The position numbers were made by a program, and so were the translations under genes. 64,000 nucleotides of DNA from Synchiropus splendidus. Its lineage: Eukaryota > Chordata > Actinopteri > Syngnathiformes > Callionymidae. Location: positions 25,018,501 to 25,082,500 of the forward strand of contig NC_071336.1 of NCBI RefSeq assembly GCF_027744825.2, read 5' to 3'. Positions 1-14,079 of this stretch are shown here, piece by piece (positions within the stretch are counted from its first letter, which is position 1; each line of letters begins with the position of its first letter). Below the pieces are notes generated by a model. The model saw only the letters and a list, made by a program, of their open reading frames with translations. It was not told the origin of the DNA and ran no database searches.

Positions 1-45
1 GAGACGACCATCTAGTAGACTCAACAGCCGATCTCTCCTATTTAC

Positions 46-279
46 TAGTGATGGCTAGATGAGGTATCATGAAACAGTATTGATGAAACAGTGCAATTTT
101 TAGAGGCCTAGTATATGGCGCTCTTGTTTTAGAAATGATGTGAAGCTTCATTTGATGTTCAAGTCCAAACATTTAACAGCAAACAATACCATCTGGTGGA
201 TTCTGAAATTTAGGACACTGCTTCATCTACCAAGCAATACTTTTGCTCGGCTTCGTGATACCTCATCTACCCATCACGG
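46..279. mobile_element. Element A copy 1 (hAT-like MITE)
   Basis: The left end is TAGTGATGGC followed by a GATGAGGTATCATGAAACAG arm. The right end is the matching TCGTGATACCTCATCTACCC arm. The right arm has extra or diverged bases near 230-255. The internal CTCF-like motif is damaged on the left (near 107-120) and has one or two changes on the right (near 188-201). No convincing 8-bp duplication remains at the borders, so this is an old copy. Confidence 0.8.
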
Positions 280-1560
280 TGAGCAAAAGTATCCCAAGCC
301 TAAAAGAAGTATTACAGATTCCGAGAAGAGTTTGCACCCAAACCTTGGTCTACGATGTATGACTGAAACTCATGCTGTATCGTAGTATTGTGCTTACTGC
401 ACAGAGGCATGTAAAAGGTAGTGGAGTCTATAACAATATGTCGACAGTTTTCATCAGGTGCTTTGCTGAATCTTATGTGCTAAGCACAGACTCATTCATG
501 GGCCTCTAACCTTTCATTATATACGTGTGTCAAGGGTGTCATATTTATTAGGAATAATATCATATCCTGCTTTAAGTGGCCATTGCTAGCACCACTGAAG
601 ATCCAACCCAGTGTATTGTGCGTATTCTTTTAAAGCTTTTTTCCTCTATTGCTTTCTGATTGAAGTGTCGGTGGCTGACGCTTTCTGCCCTTTGAGAGCT
701 CTTGGATTTAGCCATCAACACAAAACACAGTCTGCTGACAAGGTGTGTAGTCTTCAATCAGTCCAAGGCATAAAACAAAACACTGTCGCGGAAATAAAAG
801 CTTGACAAAAGCCCTGCTGTTGAGTGACAAGGTAACAACAAGAGCTTCATTTTAATGTGAAAATCAATGGGCAGCCATTACACAACTATCTTGGATTGTA
901 TGTCCGGCACTAAAAGTATCGACACGCGCACAAATGAGCTTCCTATTAAGCTGTTTTGTCGAAGGGTTTTGTCATCTCACAGTCAATGAAATTCAGCATC
1001 AAACTCAGCAATAAATATTATTTACGACGCAAGCATTAGCAAGATTGGATGTCGATATCTAGTAAGCCTGATTCCTGGACGATGTATGCTGTTGTGGAAA
1101 TATTGAGAATGACAAATCTTATTATCACACAAGCACGAAAAGAACAAAAATACGTGTGTTGAACTGAAGTCATGCCAGCTAAACAAACCCGCTGCAGAAC
1201 ACTGATGGGCCTGAAGAGAAGTGGAAACAAGTCACGTTAGTCCATCTGAGAGGAGATGAAGGCATACATTTTCATTCTGAATTTAAACACAATCTAACTT
1301 TGTCTGATCTCTCCGCTCTGTATATCATGAGTCATGCGAGCACAAAGACGGAGATCGGGGTGAGATTTAACCACCAGACTGTGAGCTGTAGCCTCTGATT
1401 CAAATCTTTTACCCTTGCAAAAATTCAGTGGAATGACGGCGAGCTGCTCTTTAGGAAGGATTGCTTTCCAATGCAGCTTCAATTGTTTTGGAAATACGAA
1501 ATGAAGGAGCCACCTTAACAAAAACCACAGATTCTCTTGCCCACAGTGTCAAATAGTGCT
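280..1560. other. No recognised gene
   Basis: Only short ORFs occur here (75 codons or fewer), without recognisable domains. I saw no repeat, RNA gene or splice-flanked coding block. It may be unique intergenic or intronic DNA. Confidence 0.5.
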
Positions 1561-1723
1561 TGGTAGATGATGTTTCATGACACAGTACTGAAGGATTGAT
1601 TAAATAGTGTCACCAGAGAAAATGTTTGAACTTCAACAACTAATTCAGTAAAACCTAAAACCGAGAGCGCCATCTAGTGGCCTCTGAAGATTAGGGCACT
1701 GTTTCATCAACCCTGCAACAAAG
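1561..1723. mobile_element. Element A copy 2, right terminus missing
   Basis: The copy starts with a GTAGATGATGTTTCATGACA arm and continues through AAACCGAGAGCGCCATCTAG to GGGCACTGTTTCATCAACCC. The outer right inverted repeat is absent or replaced. The right-arm CTCF-like motif at 1667-1680 (minus) matches CCACTAGATGGCGC exactly; the left motif has been lost. Confidence 0.75.
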
Positions 1724-3555
1724 TGCCTACCACTCTGCATGTTGACTCATAGCCCTTTCAATGATGTGAAATGGTTCCCCTCCGATCACATTCCAAAAGG
1801 AGGGGTTGTGGAGGTTGCAATTGGGGATGATAATAAAAAGTACGATCTTCATATCACTGCGATATTGCCGGGTTAGATTTCACCATCTTTATGTTGGTCG
1901 CGTGATTTCGCATGCCCAACTATACAATGATAATATTGGTTGGCTGAATGGTCAAATAAATATTGTGTAGATATTTATTTCTGTTTTTGTTCATAATAGA
2001 CAATATACACAATATACACAATTACATATACATATATAATACACAATTTGCCACGTCACAATGCGCTTTCGAAGAATCTCTGTTGTCATTTTTAAAGTTG
2101 TTTAAGAAACCTTTGAATTTCTCCAGGGCATTTTTGTCTGTGCACATCCTAAGATTTTGTGGAACTTGTTTCATTTAAATTAACTTATCCATCTACTTTG
2201 GGGCAACCTCCCCAAAAACATCTCAGTACCCTGACTCACACAGTATACAGAGCAAACACCCAACTTCCTGACAGTCCACTGACCTCACCGCAATGTTGAA
2301 AAGGTTTTCAAAAGTCGTACTCATAACAACTTGGACTGAACATAACTCTTGGATCCTTTGACAGAGGACACTTCAAGACCACCGTTGCCGCCTCCTGTGG
2401 GGCTTTTAAGGAATTTCTGAGGCTGGGCAGAGCGAACTAAAAGGACTGAGGTATAAAGCATTACAGAGCATCTTTGAGATGACTGGAAAAGTTCTTCAAA
2501 GATTGGGAAACAATAACATCTTGATGCATGAAGGCTTCTGGGAATCTCTCCCGGGAGACACCTCAAGCAGTTGAGATTGTGGTCTTTAAAGTTATAAAGT
2601 GGTGAAGTATAGGAAAAACACACAATTATTAAGAGGAGGTAACATAAATAAATCTATTCCCAGAGTTTCTCAGCAGAGTTTGGTCATGTATTTCTAGTAA
2701 GTAATGTCCGCGCTTTGACTCCTGGCTTGGAAAAATGAATGAATAAAAGAAAGTGTTTATGATGATATGGTTACATTGGTTTGAAATGAGTAGATTTAAT
2801 ATGCACTACAAAAATCCACACAGACATTCCAGAGGAATCCAAATGGAAACCTCTGTGAGCAGCTGCTGAGCTCTTATCAGAAACCCATTTCTATCTCTTC
2901 CAACTTTCGCACTTTCGCAAGTCCAATGCGATTTTCAGGAGCACCAAGCTGCTTTCAGGAAGCGTGCTGAATATAAAGCATCTTGTTTGCACCCCAGTAT
3001 TGTCTGACCTCTGGGTTCCCATCGATCTTTAAGCGGTCCCCATAGAACAAGTGAACACAGGTTCACTCTGGAGAGCTGGAATAATAAATGAGCCAGACAC
3101 TCAGTTAGAGCATCGAGATGCAGGTGGAGAAAATAGTCCATGACAGAACTCTTTCCACATCAGAAGGATTTTTAGTGAAGCTCTCTGCATCACTGTGCAC
3201 ACGGCGAGGGATATTCATGTAAAAAACAAAAATGAAATCTAAGGCCAGAGCAAAAGGATGTTTAAAACATAAATAAATATATGAACCCTGTGTCATTGTG
3301 TACATCGTTTTTTCGTTGTTGCTATAAAATTAATTTAGCTCGATTTGCATTTGGAAAACCCATCTGCAAACTATCAGACTTGAATTATGTACGCTCTCTG
3401 AATAAGTCAGAGCAAAGCCTACAAGAGTGTCTGAATTGCTTGGTCATGAATATGAACACACAAAACAGTGTAATGTTGTTGCTTGTTGGGAACACTCTAC
3501 TGAACTTTTTACACAGTCTTTCAGAACACTTCTCAAAGCACTGGGCCGATGACGT
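1724..3555. other. No recognised gene
   Basis: About 1.8 kb of AT-rich DNA with ORFs of 100 codons or fewer on both strands and no recognisable protein similarity. A short AT-rich run of ATACACAA-like units lies near 2000-2045. I see no other structure that I can name. Confidence 0.5.
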
Positions 3556-3559
3556 TTCT

Positions 3560-3830
3560 CAGTGATGGGCGGATGACGCTTCATGAAGCGCAGCCCTTAG
3601 TTTTAGAATCCACTAGATGGCACTCTCTGGATTTTAATCCCTATTTCAATGAAATGCAACATTTTTTTTTTTTTTCAAACCCAGAGTTCCCTCTTTTGCC
3701 TTCAGGAAAACAATGGTGTTTTGTTAATCTCTATCACCCCATCGCTGGTTTTGTTGAAACAGTGTCCACTAGCTGGCGCCCTCATTTTAAAGAAATGATG
3801 GGAAGTTTACATGAAATAGCTGTTAGAAAA
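3560..3830. mobile_element. Element A copy 3, rearranged
   Basis: CAGTGATGGGCGGATGACGC is followed by a CTTCATGAAGC arm and the motif CCACTAGATGGCAC at 3610-3623 (plus, exact CTCF consensus). A second element-like piece, GAAACAGTGTCCACTAGCTG, lies near 3757 after an insertion containing a T-run at 3662-3675. A degraded CACATCACTA end may lie at 3862-3871. The copy looks like a rearranged or composite short-subfamily member. Confidence 0.6.
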
Positions 3831-3929
3831 ATGAGAATGCTGCGTCATAAAACTGTATCAGCACATCACTACTATTTACTATGTATGACTTCAGTTATAC
3901 TTGTGCATCATTGTTACCTTAGAACCCAG

Positions 3930-4124
3930 TAGTGATGCGCTTATGAGGCTTCATGAAGCAGTCTCCTCATTTTCAGAGCCCACCAGATGGCACGCACTGC
4001 GCTAAAGTCAGTGGATTTTAACAACAACTTGAAAGAACCTCACATCATTTTAAACCAACAGCACCTATTACTGAGCACTGAAAATCATGACACTGTTTCA
4101 TGCAGCCTTGTCAGCCCTTCACTA
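3930..4124. mobile_element. Element A copy 4 (short subfamily)
   Basis: This copy starts TAGTGATGCGCTTATGAGGC and ends CAGCCCTTCACTA. It belongs to the CTTATGAGGCTTCATGAA subfamily. The motif at 3980-3993 is CCACCAGATGGCAC, an exact CTCF core match. The right-arm motif is broken. No clear target duplication was seen. Confidence 0.8.
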
Positions 4125-4178
4125 TATAAGCCACTGGAACTACGCCGCCTGGTGAAAGAGCTGAGACCAGTGGTTAGT

Positions 4179-4180
<2 letters not shown>

Positions 4181-4222
<42 letters not shown>
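4181..4222. repeat. (AT)n microsatellite
   Basis: An uninterrupted array of about 21 AT units. The YIYIYI peptides read across it are translation artefacts. Confidence 0.95.
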
Positions 4223-4225
<3 letters not shown>

Positions 4226-4812
4226 TGTTTTTGTTTTTGTTATGCATCGGACTTATAAGAAACCTTGTCTTTTTTTCAAGTTACGTGACAGTCTGGGATA
4301 ACACATACATGAGAGACACAAAGACGATTCGGTTTGTGGGGAATGAATGGAAAAAAATAAAAAAAACATTGATAAATTCACATTTAGTCACCATAGTTAC
4401 ATGAAAAAGAATTTATCACCTTGATCCGAGTGACTGCAACATTATCACCTCCACCCCTCCGTGATTGGTGGAGGTAATAATATAGCTGATATCCCAATGG
4501 TTGATAGCCCTTGTTCACATTTCTTCTTCCTTCCTTTAACATTGATAAAGCTAGAGAAGTCTGGGGTGCAGCTCATAAATTGCTGAAGGCAGCATGATAA
4601 GACGTTCAAGGTTGGCTGCCTCAGCAGAGACACCAGGGGAGCCTTTATTTATTTACATAACATTAAACAAGCAAACATATTTATTGGAGGGGGATATGTT
4701 GAGTAGGTTGTGAACCCAAATGGCCTATATATGTGTAGGTTAGGGATCAAATTCCGTGGGTTATCACGGTGTCACAGCTATTTTTTTCCATCCTTATTTT
4801 GTGTTTTTACAG

Positions 4813-4957
4813 TGCCCTCAACACAAGCATGAGGCAGACAGCGTTGGGCAGACACATGCGTGTGTATCACGGCGGGAATGTTTCATCTGTCTCCCGGCGC
4901 TCTCTCAGGGGCATGTGGGAGAGAGCTGTCGACAAACCAGACCGTACAGGACGGGAG
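4813..4957 (+). other. Possible orphan exon (unassigned)
   Basis: A strong acceptor-like stretch, a long pyrimidine run ending TGTTTTTACAG, lies at 4782-4812. It is followed by a GC-richer block that is open in two frames. One frame reads ALNTSMRQTALGRHMRVYHG and continues with SRRSLRGMWERA. The other begins exactly at the acceptor with CPQHKHEAD and stays open to about 5076. A possible donor, GAG|GTGAAG, follows at 4958. I recognise neither peptide, so no function is offered. A chance ORF or conserved non-coding DNA remains possible. Confidence 0.22.
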
Positions 4958-5740
4958 GTGAAGTGGGCTGCAGGAGGGCAACAACCCAACAGCACATCCA
5001 CGATCTGCTCCGTCTGAACAAAAGTATCTCCAGATGGGCACTAATGCGCATGTGTGAGCCCAAACCCATTTTATGAGAGAGGTTTGACGGCCCCATGTTC
5101 ACTGGTCGGATGTCCAATCCCGGCACCACTGGGACCTGATGTAATGCTGCACACCACACACTGTCATACCTCAGGGGCCAGCCGATGTTAGGCCAACATG
5201 TGATCAGATGATTCTGAATCCAGACCTCCATGCGTTAATAGCTTTGGCTACCATTCATCATTCATGTGTTATTATCTTCCCAACATATTCAAGTACAAGA
5301 AACCTAATCTAGGCGCTTTTCATCTTTCATCTCAGGTCATTTGACTGACCTGCTCCATCTCTACACAAAGATGTTATCAGCATAAACATGAATGCATCGT
5401 GCCACCTTCATGTTCCAGATTTGTCTTCCACATTGACACCTATTTAAATGTCCACACTTTGAGTTCTCTTATCATTTACATTTATATAGCACTTATCTAC
5501 ATATATATATGGCGCCTAGTGAAGATGAACGGCAGTATGAAACAAAAACACAAAGGTGACAGCATCATCCTTATTATGACAACAAGTTAATGTAGCACCT
5601 TCACGCAACATGCAGCATTTTAAAGAACGTTGGCTATTGATTGCTGCATCAGACGAAACAAAAAAACAATTCATACAGATTTATTTATTTATTTATGAGT
5701 GTGTTGTGCAATTCTGTAGAAACTGTACCAGTTAAAACAT
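4958..5740. other. No recognised gene
   Basis: Apart from the possible continuation of the open frame to about 5076, nothing coding or repetitive is recognised. A short AT run sits at about 5500-5510. Confidence 0.45.
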
Positions 5741-5744
5741 TTCA

Positions 5745-5805
5745 CCTTCACCTTCTTCTGCCGCTTATCCGGGGTCGGGTCGCGGAGGCAGCCTATGTAA
5801 TATTT
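5745..5805. repeat. Fragment of a common teleost repeat
   Basis: The CTTCTTCTGCCGCTTATCC and GGTCGGGTCGCGGAGGCAGC stretch resembles boilerplate sequence that recurs in fish retroelement 3' regions. The exact family cannot be fixed from about 60 bp. Confidence 0.4.
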
Positions 5806-5960
5806 TTCAGTCCACAGCGCAACAGAACAGACATTTCTATTGTCAAATATCAGCTAAAATGCTGTTTGTGATTCAGATTTGAGAATAACACAAAGTGCTT
5901 CAGAGTGAATGGGAGTGCTGGGGGCGCACCTGCCCAGACAGCGACAGCCTGGCTCCTGGA

Positions 5961-6116
5961 GATTTCACGAAACAGTGTCCTCATTTTCAGAGCTCAGTCG
6001 GCCTCAGCCCTCTAAAAATGACGGGAGGCTTTGTTGAAATCATTGTTCAAAGCCAATGTTCATGTGGACAAGAGTGCCATCTGTGACACTGTTTCTTGAA
6101 ACCTCATCAGGCCGCC
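5961..6116. mobile_element. Element A copy 5, strongly diverged
   Basis: TTTCACGAAACAGTGTCCTC followed by TTTTCAGAGC marks the left inner arm. GACACTGTTTCTTGAAACC followed by TCATCAGGC marks the right inner arm. The central part keeps traces of the TGTTCAAAGCC / GTGCCATCTG region. Outer termini are absent. Confidence 0.6.
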
Positions 6117-6420
6117 CTGATAACTGATCCCCTCGAAGCAAATGACTAAATCAGATGATAATAATGTATATGAATGAATTCGATGACTTAGTCTTTCCAG
6201 TATTTAATTGTGTTTTAAAATGCAAAATGACAATATTTCGAATATGACCCAACCCTGCCTCCAATAGAGAAGATTCCTCTTCACAAAATACAATCCTATA
6301 TCCACTCGCTCTGTTCTCATCGGGATGTGAAAGCTTATTTTACTGTTATAAAACAGACATAAAAGAAAATATTCAATCAATACCAATCACAATGTAAGTA
6401 GAAAACCAGAAATGATTAGT

Positions 6421-6645
6421 TGTAATAGCTCATGACTCAGTAAGGGTTGATGAAGTTTCATGAAACAGTGTCCTGATTTTCAGTGGCCACCAGATGGCAC
6501 TGTCTGCTATAAAATGTTTGGACTTGAACAAGTCATTAAATGAAACCTCACATCATGTCAAATACAAAAGCCATCGAGTGGCTACCAAATTAGGACACTG
6601 TTTCATGAAACTTCATCAACCCTTACTGTGTCATGAGCTATTACA
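6421..6645. mobile_element. Element A copy 6, near-perfect palindrome
   Basis: The two ends are inverted copies of one another from the outer base inwards. The left arm is about 6421-6483 (starts TGTAATAGCTCATGAC) and the right arm about 6590-6645 (ends GTCATGAGCTATTACA), with only a few mismatches. The outer bases differ from the usual TAGTGATGGG terminus. The left motif at 6487-6500 is CCACCAGATGGCAC (exact CTCF core); the right one (near 6570) is mutated. Confidence 0.85.
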
Positions 6646-6676
6646 GTCAATATATAACCATATATAACTAACGTTC

Positions 6677-6704
6677 GACTTACGACGTGACACAGTCGTA
6701 AGTC
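6677..6704. repeat. Perfect 10-bp inverted repeat
   Basis: GACTTACGAC at 6677-6686 is mirrored by GTCGTAAGTC at 6695-6704 across an 8-base loop. It lies just outside element A copy 6. It may be the end of another small DNA transposon, but no partner end was found. Confidence 0.6.
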
Positions 6705-6719
6705 AGATTGGACGTAAGT

Positions 6720-8060
6720 TGAATGCCATTCAAAAAGCCGACGCGAGGGTTATAGGTACTACTGTAGTGGTAGATGGCTGTGTGAGAGTGATACGCTGGG
6801 ATACTGTGCTGCCTTTTTTTTCATGCAACTATCCCCATATTAACTTGCAATCAAAACTAATTCAAATAGCTCCGACATCACGTCTTGTTACCGTTGCCTT
6901 ATTCATGATGCAGATCCATATCATCCAGCGCTGTAACACGCCGCTCCTTCAAAACACGCTGTTAGCTCTTGCAAGAGCAGGAGAACAAGATGTCTCAGTG
7001 CTTACTCCACATGTCTTTTCTTTCTCAGTGGACTGCTCAACCTTCTGGCCTTTCATTCTCCCATCGCTGGACAGCGTTAGATGTTCAGTGTTAATGGCAA
7101 AATGATAGCAATGCTCTCTGTTATTGGCTTCCTGTCAACACATTCTGACTTCAGGGGGTTTCTGATGACATACAGAGATGTGAAGGGGCTTTTCTGATCT
7201 CCAGCAACCATTTATATTTCTTTTGCTCTTTTTCCCAAAATGTGTTTCCTCTTGAGTCCTAGACTAGCTTGACCTTCCAGCGTGGATCGGACAACACTTT
7301 TAAACGCCTCCTAAAGGTCCCCTTTCATGTTTTCTCACTTATCTTTGGAGCCATAACGATAGTCATCTTAGACGTGTGCAGGAAATTAAAGAGTTTGTTT
7401 TCGTAATCTCGTGAAAAAATCGGCAATCCGGAATTCAGAAAGTCAAGGTCAACGTATGCAAGGATACATTTCCAGCAAAACCTTACTGCAGGCTAATGTC
7501 CTTGCGCTGGATAATATCAAGCTATTCATGCTACTTATAAAAGCTACGCTCATTACAGTATTATTAAATCAAGTGGTGACTCATTCTCTTTTACATCTCT
7601 TTCTGGGCACATCCTCCCACCTTTAGAGTCTCCTCCCACAGCAGGCACGACTGCTGACTCTTGTGCTCATTCAATAAATCTGTCAGTGACTTCCCTTTCT
7701 TCCACTTTACCACCACTCTCCCCATGTCATGCCATGACCAATCTGTGTACCTTTATTTCCACTTTAAATACAAGTGAAGCAGGCTAACTCCGAGTGCAAG
7801 GTGCCTCTTCTCGACTAGAAATCACTTAGATATTATTCACATTATTATTATCCTTCATTTATTTTTATTTCTAAATGCCGTTGATCCCATGATAGTGGCT
7901 GAATGAGTTCAGTAGCTGCAGATGTAGGTCACAGATTGTAGATGTAAGGACTTGTAAACGAACCACGTCATTGTGGAAGTGACGCCTCACTCGTGTACTG
8001 AGGATAAAGCCGTACAAAACATGCAATGTGAGTGGGTAAACACAGGGTCTAACTCTTTTC
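6720..8060. other. No recognised gene
   Basis: The longest ORF is 128 codons (6719-7105 plus) and shows no domain that I recognise. The stretch contains no array or element that I could name. Confidence 0.45.
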
Positions 8061-8074
8061 AGAGCGAGTGTCGA

Positions 8075-8490
8075 CGCCTTCTCTCCGCTGTTTTGATAGG
8101 TTTGTGTCAGTCACTTGCTGTTTGTTTACATTTGGAAACCACAGGCACTTGCAGTTTTGTGAAACTTGCCTGAATAATGTGTTACGACGCTCAGCATCTT
8201 TTAGTTAGAAGCTTCTCTTTGGTGAGTCAGGCTCACATGACTCAGTGGCACCAGTAGCACATTCAGCCGCTGTGCAACAGTTTAGCATTTTTTCTCTGAT
8301 GCTGAATCTACAGAACATTTTTACCTGAATTCTAATAGTAGGACAGCAGCATCTACCTCTTCTGGTTTTTTCCTAGAGCAACACAATTCTGAATTTGATT
8401 CACTTAGAACTAGTTTATTACTTATTTAGTTGGGTTTTTTTCAACAGAACCAACTTCGTAGACAACATATGATCATTTGATGCTGCAAAA
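8075..8490 (+). repeat. Unnamed interspersed repeat B, copy 1
   Basis: Blocks shared in order with 56785-57180 include GCTGTTTTGAT, CTTGCTGTTTG, TTTACATTTGGAAACCAC (diverged), the CATCTTTTAGTTAGAAG block, and the terminal CAACAGAACCAACTT followed by GTAGACAACATATGATC. No coding potential or terminal repeats are evident. Strand is arbitrary and set by the shared orientation of the three copies. Confidence 0.6.
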
Positions 8491-8499
8491 GCTGAACTT

Positions 8500-11164
<2,665 letters not shown>

Positions 11165-11596
11165 TTCATTTCAGACTCAGCCCACCACCTTCCTGTGCTG
11201 GTCTTCAACAACCACTTTCTCATCCAGTCTACCTGCCTTCAGTTTTGTCCCTTCATCTGCCTGTATTTGAAAGTTTGGGCCTAGTTATTATGCAGCAAGC
11301 AACAGTTCCAGTCCTCAGAAAATGAGATATCTCTGCACCATCTGTAACGTCAGGTCGACTGGCCAAGTCATGAACCAGAGGAAAACATTTACAGAGAGAG
11401 GGGAGTAGGCTGGAGGCCTGTGGCTTTTGGCCAAAGTCATTGTACACAGTCCCAACTATCACTGTGCAACTACAGTGAATACAACAGTGAACTGCAGTAA
11501 GTTCTTTTGCTTCGGTCACAACGTTAAAAGGAAGTTTAGAACTCTTTATTTTGCTGGATTTATGCAAGATTTATTTTCGGAGGAACACACGATTGT

Positions 11597-11784
11597 TTGT
11601 GATGGGCTTATGAGGCTTCATGAAGCTGTGTCCTCATTTACAGAGCCCACTAGATGTCACTCTCTGCTCTAAAACTTTTAGATTTTAACAACAACCTCAA
11701 TGAAACCTCACATCATTTTGAGACTGACAGCGCCATCTACTGAGCAGTGAAAATGAGGACACTGTTTCATGAAGCCCACCACTA
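11597..11784. mobile_element. Element A copy 7 (short subfamily)
   Basis: The left end is TTGTGATGGGCTTATGAGGC and the right end CATGAAGCCCACCACTA. The flanks ACGATTGT and CTAATTGT share 5 of 8 bases, a weak duplication. The left CTCF-like motif has one mismatch (ATGTC instead of ATGGC). The right-arm motif also carries changes. Confidence 0.8.
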
Positions 11785-13388
11785 CTAATTGTGGTGCTTA
11801 CTGTATAGAGCATGTCTTCGAGTAAAGGCAGTGCGAAGAAAACAAACTCAGAGAACAATTCCAAAATCTTTGCAAAACTAAATCAATGAATGTGACAGTC
11901 CAGGCACTGTTGAACACCTTCGGTCGGTCATGTTTTAAAATGAGCAGCATGGACTTCAAGTCATCCAGCGTGTACTTTCATTTAGGGTATAAGATAGACA
12001 TTTACACAACAACCTAAGAGCATTATTTGGTGAATTAGTCAGAGCCCAGATCTGGCTGCAGGGCGTCACAACAGAGGCAACAACCTGAATTTGTTATGCA
12101 TGTTCAGCTTTGAAGTTTATTAACTGAAGTGATTTGTGCAAGTTCTTTGTTTCTGTTGTAAACCTATTTCCAAGATGAGAGTACAATGATTTAGAAAAGG
12201 AACAATTTGAGTTTTAGCAAGTGGATTTTAATATCCATACTTGTCTTATTCAGAGCGATTATTCGCAGACAAAACGAAAAAAGAAAAAAAAAAGGTTTTG
12301 TTTTTTATAAATTAGCCACTTAGCTCAGCCTCGTGGCATTTTCATTTGACTCATAGTGTTCTTTTCAAAATGTCTCATTTGAAAAGGTTTGAGAAATGTA
12401 TCATTCGCTGGCTGAGCAACAAACAAACCTCAGGCTGTGGGCCATGTGAGCTGCACTCAGGGGCCAAAAACGGTCCTGGAGCTGGCCTCTGGACATGCTT
12501 GCCCTAACCCATTGTCATATAAATGCAAGAATATTTTCATTGTTTTTTCTGGATTATAAAAACAGCCTGGAGCCGTATAGACTGCGAGACAATCGCTGTT
12601 ACAAGCATGATGTAAAACAGCCCTCTAAAGTTTCAAAAATCGATCAAAGCGAAGGGATTTACAGAGTAAAATGGATTCAAATGAACATTTGTCGTTTCAA
12701 AAATTGAAAGCACCGAAAGGCAGACGGAGCCATTCTGAAATGAAACAGCAAATCCTCAGACATGGGGAGAAGAAAGATTTAGAACCGACACTGGGGGTTA
12801 AACCGCAAGGCACCTTCATAGATAGGCACTGCCTCAGACATGATCTGCTTGTAAATGATTCTGGCATTTGCTGCAACCCCAGTCTCGACGCAAGTGCGCT
12901 GGCTTAAACGCTGCAATTAGCCGCTGGTTTGTGCACACATATCACAGCAAGTAAATGCTTTTTTTTCTGCATCAGTTGCAGGATCACAGAACATGAAAGG
13001 CCTCTATCCGTGATTAGCCCTCATCGATTGAGGCTGAGCGTGTTAATAGGCCGGGCTTTCATCTTCTGTCTCCTGATTGTCTGCGAATCTAAGATAATAT
13101 CTCCATTTCATTCATCTGGAGGATGCAACAACTTCCAACGAACGACTGCTGATGGCACACGGCAGGATAAAAATGGATGGTGTTTATTTTTCCTTTGTTT
13201 ACTAAACATGTTTTTAAAGAAATTGGAAGCTACTTCTCAGTAGATGTGATGAAATATTTACTTATTTGAAGGTCAGGTTTAAACTGGAGACCTCAGAAGA
13301 GCTTGTAAAACTTTTGGATTGCGCAAAATAAAGAGCGCTTTGTAAAGTTTGCCAGATCTATTGTTTCATGTTGTTTCCATGATCCATG
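11785..13388. other. No recognised gene; possible conserved non-coding DNA
   Basis: No recognised ORF or repeat. The 12905-13145 part is free of repeats and carries several homeodomain-type words (CAATTAGC, GATTAGCC, ATCGATTGAG, GTTAATAG). This would fit an enhancer but proves nothing on its own. Confidence 0.35.

Positions 13389-13389
<1 letters not shown>

Positions 13390-13414
<25 letters not shown>
13390..13414. repeat. (AT)n microsatellite
   Basis: About 12 AT units. Confidence 0.9.
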
Positions 13415-13419
<5 letters not shown>

Positions 13420-13640
13420 GTACGATTACTCAGATGCAAAAGGGGATATTTTTCAGGTGAGAGCTCTCTACTTCACGATCTCGAGACGTGACCGTAGCAA
13501 AGTTTGAAAGAGATACAGTATTAGAAAGATTAAAAGAGAAATAGAAAAGTTCGTCCAGGATATTATTTTACCTACGCCAGTGTTATTCCACCTAAATGTT
13601 TGAAACTGAGAGGGATACAGCTTAATTGATTGTTTTGCTC

Positions 13641-14079
13641 TAGTAGATGAGGTATCATGAAACAGTATTGCGGGGTTGACGAAACACTGTCCTAATTCTC
13701 AGAGGCCACTAGATGGCGCTCTTGGTTTACAAATGATGTGAGGATTCCTTTATTTTTTTATTGCCAAGGTCAGTGAGGATCACACGAACTAGGATTGAGC
13801 TTTGGAACAATAATAATAATAATAATAGTAAACAAAAATAACATAAAAATAATAACAAACAATAATAATAGAAGTAACTTGTTAAAAAAAAAAAAACACT
13901 GACAACAAGAGCTGTTCACAAATTCATCAGTCTGAGGGCCGGAGGTGCTGGTCTGGATTGACTGCCTCCTGCCACAGAGAAGAAGGACAAACAGTCCACA
14001 ACCAGGGTGAGAAGGGTCGGTCATGAAACCTCATCAACCCTTTGATACTGTGTCATGAAACTTCATCCACCCACCACTA
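13641..14079. mobile_element. Element A copy 8, interrupted by L2 DNA
   Basis: The left half (13641-13748) starts TAGTAGATGAGGTATCATG. The right half (14021-14079) ends CATCCACCCACCACTA. The flanks TTTTGCTC and TTTTGCCG agree at 6 of 8 bases, so both halves belong to one insertion. The left motif at 13706-13719 is CCACTAGATGGCGC, an exact CTCF core. The element's middle and its right-arm motif were lost when the L2 piece was acquired. Confidence 0.8.
13758..14020 (-). mobile_element. L2/Maui-type LINE 3' end, nested
   Basis: On the minus strand the peptide DPSHPGCGLFVLLLCG is the conserved tail seen in teleost L2-type ORF2 proteins (usually DPSHP.H.LF.LLPSGRR). TDEFVNS and an AT/AAT-rich 3' region follow. 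The sequence is 5'-truncated, as LINE copies usually are, and sits inside element A copy 8. An AAT-repeat run lies at 13810-13870. Confidence 0.65.
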
